This document shows, in pieces, positions 44,317-51,969 of a DNA stretch of 64,000 nucleotides. The stretch's first letter is position 1; every line of letters starts with the position of its first letter. The position numbers were made by a program, and so were the translations under genes. The notes below the pieces were generated by a model that worked only from the letters and a program-made list of their open reading frames with translations, was not told the DNA's origin and made no database searches. The DNA comes from an uncultured Aggregatibacter sp. (GTDB lineage: Bacteria > Pseudomonadota > Gammaproteobacteria > Enterobacterales > Pasteurellaceae): NCBI RefSeq assembly GCF_901873365.1, contig NZ_CABFLM010000071.1, forward strand, positions 35,046 through 99,045. The letters are read 5' to 3'.

Positions 44317-46398
44317 TTAAACATTACCGTAAATCTCTCGATTATTCAGCCAGCGGCGAATGAGCAAGTCTGCCTGCTGCGGATATTTTTGTACTAATTG
44401 TTTAGCATAAAATTGGACGGTTGGAAGCATTTTACGATCACGCATGAGGTTTGCCACTTTGAATTCGGTTATGCCGGTTTGTTTCGTACCAAGCATTTCA
44501 CCCGGGCCACGAATTTCTAAATCTTTTTCCGAAATCACAAAGCCATCTTGCGTGTCACGCATGACCTGCAGGCGTTTTTGCGAAATTTTGCCAAGTGGCG
44601 GTTTATACATCAAGACACAAAAAGAGGCAGTACTTCCTCGCCCCACACGTCCGCGAAGCTGATGAAGTTGGGAAAGTCCTAAGCGCTCAGCATTTTCAAT
44701 GATCATTAAACTGGCATTGGGCACATCCACGCCGACTTCAATCACTGTGGTGGCAACTAACAAATCTAGCTCGGCAAGCTTGAATTGCTCCATGACGGCT
44801 TGTTTTTCACTGGGTTTCATCCGCCCATGGACTAAGCCAATACGCAAGTGCGGTAAGATTTTATGGAGATCTTCTGCGACAGCTTCTGCTGCCTGCGCTT
44901 CTAGCACTTCCGATTCATCAATTAGGGTGCAAACCCAATAAGCCTGCCGTTTTTCTTGTGTACAGGCCACATTGACCCGTTCGATAATTTCTGCGCGACG
45001 CTCTTCAGAAATGGCAATGGTCGTAATCGGCGTACGGCCCGGCGGCATTTCGTCAATAATTGAGGTGTCCAAATCGGCATATACAGTCATGGCCAATGTG
45101 CGTGGAATCGGCGTGGCAGTCATAATAAGCTGATGAGGATAAACGCCTGCTTGGTTGCCTTTTTCACGCAACATTAAACGTTGGTGTACGCCAAAACGAT
45201 GTTGCTCATCGACAATTACTAGACTCAGATTATGAAATTCGACTTCATCTTGGAATAGGGCGTGCGTCCCCACCACCATTTGAACTTCACCGTTTTTTAT
45301 TTTTTGCAGCTCAGCAAAACGTTGTTTCCCTTTGACTTTGCCGGCTAACCAACCGACATCTATGCCAAGCGGCTCAAACCAACGGCGGAAATTCGTGGCA
45401 TGCTGTTCCGCCAAAATTTCTGTTGGTGCCATTAACGCCACTTGTTTGCCATTATCAATGGCTGTCAACGCTGCCAGTGCTGCCACCAAGGTTTTACCGG
45501 ATCCCACATCACCTTGCACCAAGCGCATCATGGGATAATTTTGTTGTAAATCCTGTTCAATCTCTTGGGTGACACGCAATTGCGCATGGGTCGGTGTGAA
45601 AGGTAATTGTGCTAAAAAGCGTTGTTTTAAATCTGATTGTGCACACAAGGGTTCCGCAAAATTCTCCTGAATTCCTGACCGCACTTTTTGCATCGCGAGA
45701 TTGTATGCCAGCAATTCTTCAAAAATTAGGCGCTGTTGTGCAGGATGTTTGCCTTCTTCCAATATTGCCAAAGAAACATCCGGCGGCGGATTGTGTAAAA
45801 ACTGAATTGCCGATTTTAAATCAAAAGGATGCGGATTAAACTCTGCAGGCAACAACTCAGCCAAAGGTGTTTTCTCTAATACCAACAACGCTTGCGCAAT
45901 TAATTTACGCAATGACGTTTGTTTTAATCCTTCTGTAGCAGGATAAATAGGCGTTAGCGTTTCCGCCAAAACGAGCGGCTTATTATCATGAATAATTTGA
46001 TATTCCGGATGATGAATCTCCGCCATAAAACGCCCACGGCGTACTTCGCCAAAGGCTTTCACGCGAGCACCTGGCTGTAAGCTATTTTTCATGCCGGCAT
46101 TAAAATTGAAAAAACGTAATGCTAACTTGGATGTACCATCGGAGAGGTAAACTATCAGCATAGGGCGACGCCCAAATTGCACTTCTGCGCTCTGAACTAC
46201 GCCCTCGATGGTAGCATATTGCTCGGGACGAAGATCAACAATGGGCGTAATTCGGGTACGATCTTCATAACGTAGAGGGAGATGAAAGAGAAGATCTTGC
46301 AGATTGAAAATGCCCAACTTACCTAATTTTTCTGCAATTGCAGCGCCGACACCGGAGATGGCGGTGAGTGGAATGGCATCTAATAATTGGGAGTGCAT
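44317..46398 (-). CDS. recG: ATP-dependent DNA helicase RecG
   Basis: Branch-migration helicase that remodels stalled forks and R-loops. The N-terminal wedge/OB domain (about 1-230) has the YEDRTRITPI start block. The helicase motor has Walker A RLVQGDVGSGKTLVA (about residue 297), DEQHRFG (about 395) and the C-terminal QLRGRVGRG. The 693-aa length is normal. It starts one base inside the spoT stop. Confidence 0.97.
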   Translation of the reverse strand: MHSQLLDAIPLTAISGVGAAIAEKLGKLGIFNLQDLLFHLPLRYEDRTRITPIVDLRPEQYATIEGVVQSAEVQFGRRPMLIVYLSDGTSKLALRFFNFNAGMKNSLQPGARVKAFGEVRRGRFMAEIHHPEYQIIHDNKPLVLAETLTPIYPATEGLKQTSLRKLIAQALLVLEKTPLAELLPAEFNPHPFDLKSAIQFLHNPPPDVSLAILEEGKHPAQQRLIFEELLAYNLAMQKVRSGIQENFAEPLCAQSDLKQRFLAQLPFTPTHAQLRVTQEIEQDLQQNYPMMRLVQGDVGSGKTLVAALAALTAIDNGKQVALMAPTEILAEQHATNFRRWFEPLGIDVGWLAGKVKGKQRFAELQKIKNGEVQMVVGTHALFQDEVEFHNLSLVIVDEQHRFGVHQRLMLREKGNQAGVYPHQLIMTATPIPRTLAMTVYADLDTSIIDEMPPGRTPITTIAISEERRAEIIERVNVACTQEKRQAYWVCTLIDESEVLEAQAAEAVAEDLHKILPHLRIGLVHGRMKPSEKQAVMEQFKLAELDLLVATTVIEVGVDVPNASLMIIENAERLGLSQLHQLRGRVGRGSTASFCVLMYKPPLGKISQKRLQVMRDTQDGFVISEKDLEIRGPGEMLGTKQTGITEFKVANLMRDRKMLPTVQFYAKQLVQKYPQQADLLIRRWLNNREIYGNV

Positions 46399-48521
46399 TA
46401 TTGGTTGATATTACGTTCAATGTGAATCAGTTCAGGCATCTGCTTGATTTTACGGATAATATTTGCCAAATGTTTATTATCTTTTACCGTTAATAAGACG
46501 ATGATTTGATATAAACGCCCTTCTTGCTCTTCTGTCCAAATGCTTTGAATATTGCTGTCCATGGAGGAGATCGTGGACATCAAATGCGGTAAAGTGCCTT
46601 GCTGATTGATCATCTCAATACGTAGTTCCGTCTCAAATTCAATTTGAGTATCACTTTTCTCCCAATCCACAGGCATATAATGTTTAGGATTGTCTTTACG
46701 ATCTTTGAGATTTGAGCAAGCTTCATGATGAATCACTAAACCTTTCCCCGGACTTGCGTAAGCAATAATCGGATCACCCGGGACCGGATGGCAACACTGC
46801 GCAAAAGTAGTCAATAAACCACCATTGGCAGTAATTTCTAATGGCGTCGCATTATTATCCGGATTACCATCCGTATCAATTTCGATCGATTCTCCCAACA
46901 AACGATGGGCAATCACCGTACTCATTTGATTGCCCAAACCGATTTCCATAAAGACATCGTTCAGGCTGGTGAGTTTGAGATCCGCTAATACCTGTTGAAT
47001 AAATTCTGGATTAAGTTCTTCCAGTTTTAACGGACTTAAGGCGTGTGCCAATTGACGCTTGCCCGACTCAATTGCTTCATCACGGCGTAAATCTTTTAAG
47101 GCATGGCGGATACTGGAACGGGCTTTAGCGGTAACGACAAAATTTAACCAAGCCACATTTGGACGTGCATTTGGTGAGGTTAAAATATCAATGGTCTGTC
47201 CGGACTCTAAAGGTTGGGATAATGGATACGGCTTGCGATCCACATTTGCGGCCACACAGTTTTTACCTATATCCGTATGTACTGCGTAGGCAAAATCGAC
47301 CGGTGTTGCACCTTTCGGCAATTCAACAATCCGCCCTTTCGGGGTAAAAACATAAATTTCTTTTGGGAAGAATTCGGATTTTACACTTTCAATAAATTCA
47401 AACGAGTTCCCCGCACTTTGTTGCAGTTCCACCAAACTTTGCAGCCAACGTTGTGCGCGAATTTGCGCTGGCGTACTGTCATTTCTTCCGCCTTGTTTAT
47501 ACGCCCAATGTGCTGCCACGCCCATTTCTGCCATTTGATCCATTTCTTCTGTGCGAATCTGCACTTCAACAGGCACACCATGTGGACCGATCATCGACGT
47601 ATGTAAAGACTGATAGCCATTGGCTTTTGGCACGGCAATGTAGTCTTTTACCCGACCCGGACGCGGTTTATAAAGACTATGCATTTGCCCCAATACGCGA
47701 TAGCAGGTATCCACGTTCTCTACAACGGTTCGGAATGCATAAATATCCATAATGGAATGAAACTGCTGATCTTTTAAGCGCATTTTTTGGTAGATGGCAT
47801 AGAGATGTTTCTCACGTCCAAATACGCGCGCTTGAATGCCCACATCGTCTAATCGACCTTTAATTTCGGCAGAAATACGCTCAATCATATCTTTACGATT
47901 GCCGCGTGCGATTTGCACAACCTTTTGCAGCACGGCATAACGCTGCGGATGCATGGCTTCAAAGCCAAGATCTTCCAGTTCATTTTTAATATGTTCAATG
48001 CCTAAACGATGAGCAAGCGGAGCGTAAATTTCAAGGGTTTCTTTGGCGATACGACGACGTTTATCAGGACGTAATGCGCTAAGTGTGCGCATATTATGGG
48101 TACGGTCGGCAAGTTTAATAAGAACAACGCGAATATCCTTAGTCATTGCCAGGATCATTTTGCGGAAGTTCGCCACTTCCGCTTCTTGACGTGTTCTGAA
48201 TTTGAGTTTGTCTAACTTAGAGACGCCTTCCACGATTTCCGCGACACTGGCGCCGAATTCCTCTTTCAACTGTTCTTCGGTATAGGGCGTATCTTCAATG
48301 ACATCATGTAATAATGCGGCCATGACGGCTTCATGATCTAATCGCATTTCAGCAATGATAGAAGCCACAGCAACAGGATGGGTGATATAAGGTTCGCCGC
48401 TTGAGCGAGACTGTCCTTCGTGCGCATCGCGAGCAATCACAAATGCACGTTTAACTAATTCAATTTGTTCAGGCGGTAAGTATTCCTGAATAATATGATT
48501 TAACCCTTCGAATAGATACAA
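46398..48521 (-). CDS. spoT: bifunctional (p)ppGpp synthetase/hydrolase SpoT
   Basis: Controls the stringent-response alarmone. The HD hydrolase domain (about 20-160) has SRSSGEPYITHPVAVASI and ALLHDVIEDTPYTEE. The synthetase domain (about 230-345) has MDIYAFRTVVENVDTCYRVLG. TGS (about 390-450) and ACT (about 630-700) domains follow. An intact HD hydrolase pair identifies it as SpoT rather than RelA. It is part of gmk-rpoZ-spoT-recG on the minus strand, the usual order. Confidence 0.96.
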   Translation of the reverse strand: MYLFEGLNHIIQEYLPPEQIELVKRAFVIARDAHEGQSRSSGEPYITHPVAVASIIAEMRLDHEAVMAALLHDVIEDTPYTEEQLKEEFGASVAEIVEGVSKLDKLKFRTRQEAEVANFRKMILAMTKDIRVVLIKLADRTHNMRTLSALRPDKRRRIAKETLEIYAPLAHRLGIEHIKNELEDLGFEAMHPQRYAVLQKVVQIARGNRKDMIERISAEIKGRLDDVGIQARVFGREKHLYAIYQKMRLKDQQFHSIMDIYAFRTVVENVDTCYRVLGQMHSLYKPRPGRVKDYIAVPKANGYQSLHTSMIGPHGVPVEVQIRTEEMDQMAEMGVAAHWAYKQGGRNDSTPAQIRAQRWLQSLVELQQSAGNSFEFIESVKSEFFPKEIYVFTPKGRIVELPKGATPVDFAYAVHTDIGKNCVAANVDRKPYPLSQPLESGQTIDILTSPNARPNVAWLNFVVTAKARSSIRHALKDLRRDEAIESGKRQLAHALSPLKLEELNPEFIQQVLADLKLTSLNDVFMEIGLGNQMSTVIAHRLLGESIEIDTDGNPDNNATPLEITANGGLLTTFAQCCHPVPGDPIIAYASPGKGLVIHHEACSNLKDRKDNPKHYMPVDWEKSDTQIEFETELRIEMINQQGTLPHLMSTISSMDSNIQSIWTEEQEGRLYQIIVLLTVKDNKHLANIIRKIKQMPELIHIERNINQ

Positions 48522-48565
48522 AACACACCCAACCGATGAAAAACGTTGTAAATATTAACCGCACT

Positions 48566-48832
48566 TTATTCAGATAACAAAGACACAGCGCTGACTTCAA
48601 CACGTTCATGTGCCAAATGATCTTGGCGTTCCTGCGCGTCTAAAATTTCATTGTTAATGAGACCTTTTTCAATTTCACGCAAGGCGATAACTGTCGGCTT
48701 ATCGTTATCTTCCGGCACCAAGGGTTCGCGGGTATGTAACTGCAATTGTCTTGCACGACGAGCCGCAGTTAAAATCAAATCAAAACGGTTACCAATTTTT
48801 TCTACTGCATCTTGCACGGTGACACGAGCCAT
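48566..48832 (-). CDS. rpoZ: RNA polymerase omega subunit
   Basis: Small RNA polymerase subunit that aids beta' folding and forms part of the ppGpp site. It starts MARVTVQDAVEKIGNRFDLILTAARRARQL, the invariant family block; 88 aa is normal. It lies between gmk and spoT. Confidence 0.97.
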   Translation of the reverse strand: MARVTVQDAVEKIGNRFDLILTAARRARQLQLHTREPLVPEDNDKPTVIALREIEKGLINNEILDAQERQDHLAHERVEVSAVSLLSE

Positions 48833-48894
48833 AAATTACTCCAGTTTGCTAAATCTAATGAATCTAAAGGGGCAATATGATACTAAAACTGCCT

Positions 48895-49521
48895 TTAGTT
48901 TGCCAGTAATTGTTCAATTAAGCCTTTGTTTTCTTGTTGTTGATGACGTGTTGTTAAACGCTCTGCGCGCAAAATAGCTTGTAAATCAACAAGTGCTTGT
49001 TCGAAATCATCGTTTACAATGACATAGTCATATTCGTCATAATGAGAGATTTCGCTCATGGCTTTTTCCATGCGGCCGGCAATGACTTCGGCAGAGTCTT
49101 GTCCACGTCCGATTAAGCGTTTTTCGAGTTCGCTTAATGAGGGCGGCAAAATAAAAATGCTTTTTACGTGAGGAACTTTTTCACGGATTTGTTGTGCCCC
49201 TTGCCAATCAATATCGAGAAACACATCAATGCCTTTCGCTAAATTTTCTTCAATGGCAAACAAAGAGGTGCCGTAATAATTGCCCCCAAACACTTTGGCA
49301 TATTCTAAGAATGCGTTTTGTTCGATTAAATTTTCGAACTCATTATGTGAAACAAAATAATAATGCACGCCTTCTTGCTCACCAGGGCGGGGGAGCCGAG
49401 TAGTATGTGATACGGAAACCATCATTTTATGGCTGTTGACACGTTTCAATAATGCGCTAATTAATGAAGATTTACCGGCACCACTCGGTGCAGAAATAAT
49501 GTATAAATTGCCTTGTAACAT
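48895..49521 (-). CDS. gmk: guanylate kinase
   Basis: Converts GMP to GDP. The P-loop is ISAPSGAGKSSLI (about residue 8), followed by SHTTRLPRPGEQEGVHYYFV and the lid/base-binding region. The 208-aa length is typical. First gene of the gmk-rpoZ-spoT-recG cluster, divergent from gapA. Confidence 0.97.
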   Translation of the reverse strand: MLQGNLYIISAPSGAGKSSLISALLKRVNSHKMMVSVSHTTRLPRPGEQEGVHYYFVSHNEFENLIEQNAFLEYAKVFGGNYYGTSLFAIEENLAKGIDVFLDIDWQGAQQIREKVPHVKSIFILPPSLSELEKRLIGRGQDSAEVIAGRMEKAMSEISHYDEYDYVIVNDDFEQALVDLQAILRAERLTTRHQQQENKGLIEQLLAN

Positions 49522-49630
49522 ATTATTCTCTCATCGATAATTTAGCTTATTATGCCTCTAACCCAATAAAAAATCAGCAAAAGTGCGGTCGTTTTTAACA
49601 AAATTTTTGAGACGGCAGTCTTGTGTGTTT

Positions 49631-49671
49631 TTGAGAGGTACATTCTCAAATTCAAGAAAGTATGTTATAAT
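49631..49671 (+). promoter_or_regulatory. gapA promoter with inverted repeat
   Basis: An extended -10 (TGT-TATAAT, -10 at 49666-49671) lies about 85 bp before gapA. Inverted repeat TTGAGA / TCTCAA (49631-49636 and 49644-49649) overlaps the -35 region, which itself is poor. It may be an operator; no known regulator motif is recognised. Confidence 0.55.
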
Positions 49672-49755
49672 CCCCCTCAAAATTGGTAGAGAGAAAACAA
49701 ACCTCCATGCCTATTTAACCTTTTTGTTTAACTTAAAAATATAAGGTGAAAACTT

Positions 49756-50760
49756 ATGGCTATTAAAATTGGTATCAATGGTTTCGGTCGTATCGGCCGC
49801 ATCGTGTTCCGTGCAGCACAACATCGTGATGACATTGAAGTGGTCGGTATCAACGACTTAATCGACGTTGAATACATGGCTTACATGTTAAAATATGATT
49901 CAACTCACGGTCGCTTTGATGGCACTGTTGAAGTGAAAGACGGCAACCTTGTGGTCAACGGCAAAACTATCCGTGTGACATCTGAACGTGATCCGGCAAA
50001 TCTTAACTGGGGCGCTATCGGTGTTGATGTTGCTGTTGAAGCCACCGGTTTATTCTTAACCGATGAGACTGCTCGTAAACACATCACTGCCGGTGCGAAA
50101 AAAGTAGTTTTAACCGGTCCATCTAAAGACAGCACACCAATGTTTGTACGTGGTGTAAACTTTGATGCGTATAAAGGTCAAGACATCGTGTCTAACGCGT
50201 CTTGTACAACGAACTGTTTAGCGCCATTAGCCAAAGTGATCAACGATAAATTCGGTATCAAAGATGGTTTAATGACCACGGTTCACGCAACCACAGCAAC
50301 ACAAAAAACCGTTGATGGTCCATCTGCAAAAGACTGGCGCGGTGGTCGTGGTGCTTCCCAAAATATCATCCCATCTTCTACCGGTGCAGCTAAAGCCGTA
50401 GGTAAAGTTATCCCTGCATTAAACGGCAAATTAACCGGTATGGCGTTCCGTGTGCCTACACCAAACGTATCTGTTGTTGACTTAACTGTTAACCTTGAAA
50501 AACCGGCAACTTACGCAGAAATCTGTGCGGAATTAAAACGTGCTTCAGAGAACGAAATGAAAGGCGTTTTAGGCTATACTGAAGATGCTGTAGTTTCTAC
50601 TGACTTCAATGGTTGTTCACTCACTTCTGTGTTTGACGCCGCTGCAGGTATCGCATTAACCGACACCTTCGTGAAACTTGTTTCTTGGTATGACAACGAA
50701 ACCGGTTATTCTCACAAAGTATTAGACTTAGTTGCGCACGTTCACAACTACAAAGGCTAA
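49756..50760 (+). CDS. gapA: glyceraldehyde-3-phosphate dehydrogenase
   Basis: Glycolytic enzyme that makes 1,3-bisphosphoglycerate with NAD. The NAD fold starts IGINGFGRIGRIVFRAA. The catalytic cysteine is in SNASCTTNCLAPLAKV (about residue 150). The C-terminal WYDNETGYSHKVLDL is intact. The 334-aa length is normal, and AAGGTGAAAACTT precedes the ATG. It is a single gene with its own promoter and terminator. Confidence 0.97.
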   Translation: MAIKIGINGFGRIGRIVFRAAQHRDDIEVVGINDLIDVEYMAYMLKYDSTHGRFDGTVEVKDGNLVVNGKTIRVTSERDPANLNWGAIGVDVAVEATGLFLTDETARKHITAGAKKVVLTGPSKDSTPMFVRGVNFDAYKGQDIVSNASCTTNCLAPLAKVINDKFGIKDGLMTTVHATTATQKTVDGPSAKDWRGGRGASQNIIPSSTGAAKAVGKVIPALNGKLTGMAFRVPTPNVSVVDLTVNLEKPATYAEICAELKRASENEMKGVLGYTEDAVVSTDFNGCSLTSVFDAAAGIALTDTFVKLVSWYDNETGYSHKVLDLVAHVHNYKG

Positions 50761-50778
50761 TTCTTTATCCTCAACATA

Positions 50779-50808
50779 AAAATAGCTCCCAATGGGAGCT
50801 ATTTTTTT
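50779..50808 (+). terminator. gapA terminator
   Basis: AAATAGCTCCC / GGGAGCTATTT perfect 11-bp stem with a 3-nt loop and seven T. Confidence 0.9.
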
Positions 50809-50965
50809 ATGAATCATGCTAAAAGTGCGGTCGTTTTTCTATGTGTTTTTTGCAAAACCAAATACGCGAGAGAAAATTACTCCAACGCTTAATGAACTGT
50901 CATCGTTAAGCGTGGTTGCAACAATGAATCTGAGAATCTGATTTACGACTGCGTTGCCGATAATC

Positions 50966-51658
50966 TTATTTGTAAACTCGCTTGCCAAAAATCGCTGTAC
51001 CGACGCGTACCATCGTAGAACCACATTTAATCGCAGCTTGCATATCATCGGTCATGCCCATGGATAACGTGTCAATTTGGGCATGAGGCAGCGCCTGTTG
51101 CAAACGTTCAAACAAGGTTCGCATTTGACGAAACGTTTGTTCCTGTTGTGCCACATCATCGGTAGGTTCCGGAATCGCCATTAAACCACGCAAACGTAAG
51201 TGCGGTAGGTTTTCCACGTGTTTTGCTAAAGGCAAAATATCATCCGGTCGTACACCGGATTTACTGGTCTCATTGCTGATATTCACTTGAATTAATACAT
51301 TAAGCGGCGCTTTATGCGGCGAGCGTTGTTCATTTAAACGATCGGCAATTTTGGCGCGTTCAAGGGTTTGCATCCAGTCAAAATACTCTGCCACCAAGCG
51401 GGTTTTATTCGATTGTAACGGCCCGATAAAATGCCATTCCAATTCAATCTGATGTTGTTGGCAAAATTGAATCTTTTCAATGCCCTCTTGCACATAGTTT
51501 TCTCCAAAGACCGTTTGGCCTGCTTCGTATGCGGCTAAAATAGCCTCAATCGGTTTCGTTTTAGAAACAGCAAGTAATTTGACCGCACTTTGCGTTTTGA
51601 ACTGGCATTCGCATTGTTGTATTTGCGCCCGAATATGAGCAAGATTTTGCACAATCAT
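50966..51658 (-). CDS. yggS: YggS family pyridoxal-phosphate homeostasis protein
   Basis: PLP-binding fold-type III protein with a role in vitamin B6 and amino-acid balance. The PLP lysine is in LLAVSKTKPIEAI (about residue 33). FGENYVQEGIEKI, EWHFIGPLQSNKT and TLSMGMTDDMQAAIKCGSTMVRVGTAIFG follow. The 230-aa length is normal. Between its stop and the gapA terminator (about 150 bp) I see one uptake signal and a frame continuing past the gene that I do not accept as coding. Confidence 0.94.
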   Translation of the reverse strand: MIVQNLAHIRAQIQQCECQFKTQSAVKLLAVSKTKPIEAILAAYEAGQTVFGENYVQEGIEKIQFCQQHQIELEWHFIGPLQSNKTRLVAEYFDWMQTLERAKIADRLNEQRSPHKAPLNVLIQVNISNETSKSGVRPDDILPLAKHVENLPHLRLRGLMAIPEPTDDVAQQEQTFRQMRTLFERLQQALPHAQIDTLSMGMTDDMQAAIKCGSTMVRVGTAIFGKRVYK

Positions 51659-51742
51659 AGGGTTTCCTTCTTATTAAAATAGCGATTTATTTTACACCAA
51701 CTAAAAAAGTTAGAAAATAATGCAAAATTCTCTGAATTCCGT

Positions 51743-51771
51743 TTGACAAGGATATGAAATTTCGGTATTTC
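51743..51771 (+). promoter_or_regulatory. thr operon promoter
   Basis: A perfect -35 TTGACA (51743-51748) and TATTTC (51766-51771) are spaced 17 bp apart, about 33 bp before the leader peptide. The -10 is weak. Confidence 0.6.
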
Positions 51772-51803
51772 TATATCCAATTTTTCACCATGTAAAATAA
51801 ATT

Positions 51804-51878
51804 ATGCGTCAACTTAACCGCACTATTATTATGTCAACCACCATGATTACCATTACGATGATTAATGGGGCGGGCTAG
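51804..51878 (+). CDS. thrL: thr operon leader peptide
   Basis: A 24-codon ORF reading MRQLNRTIIMSTTMITITMI and then NGAG, with five Thr and five Ile codons, ten of 24. It is followed 22 bp later by a strong terminator hairpin and then thrA. This is the standard attenuation design in which shortage of charged tRNA-Thr or tRNA-Ile stalls the ribosome and prevents termination. The ribosome site is weak; an internal ATG at codon 10 would still leave a Thr/Ile-rich peptide. Confidence 0.85.
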   Translation: MRQLNRTIIMSTTMITITMINGAG

Positions 51879-51900
51879 TGCGTTAAGAATAAGATTCATC

Positions 51901-51931
51901 AACCCGCTTCTTCTATAAAGCGGGTTTTTTT
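51901..51931 (+). terminator. thr operon attenuator terminator
   Basis: AACCCGCTT (51901-51909) / AAGCGGGTT (51918-51926) with an 8-nt loop and seven T. It lies between thrL and thrA and should be prevented from forming when the ribosome stalls in thrL. Confidence 0.88.
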
Positions 51932-51969
51932 ATGCAAACATTTTTATATATCATACTCAGGAGAATATC

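Noticed and set aside
50839..51048. 69-aa minus-strand ORF overlapping the end of yggS and reaching toward the gapA terminator
   Set aside because: No ribosome site, no recognisable family, and its first half is out-of-frame yggS. It may be a decayed gene end, but I cannot support it.
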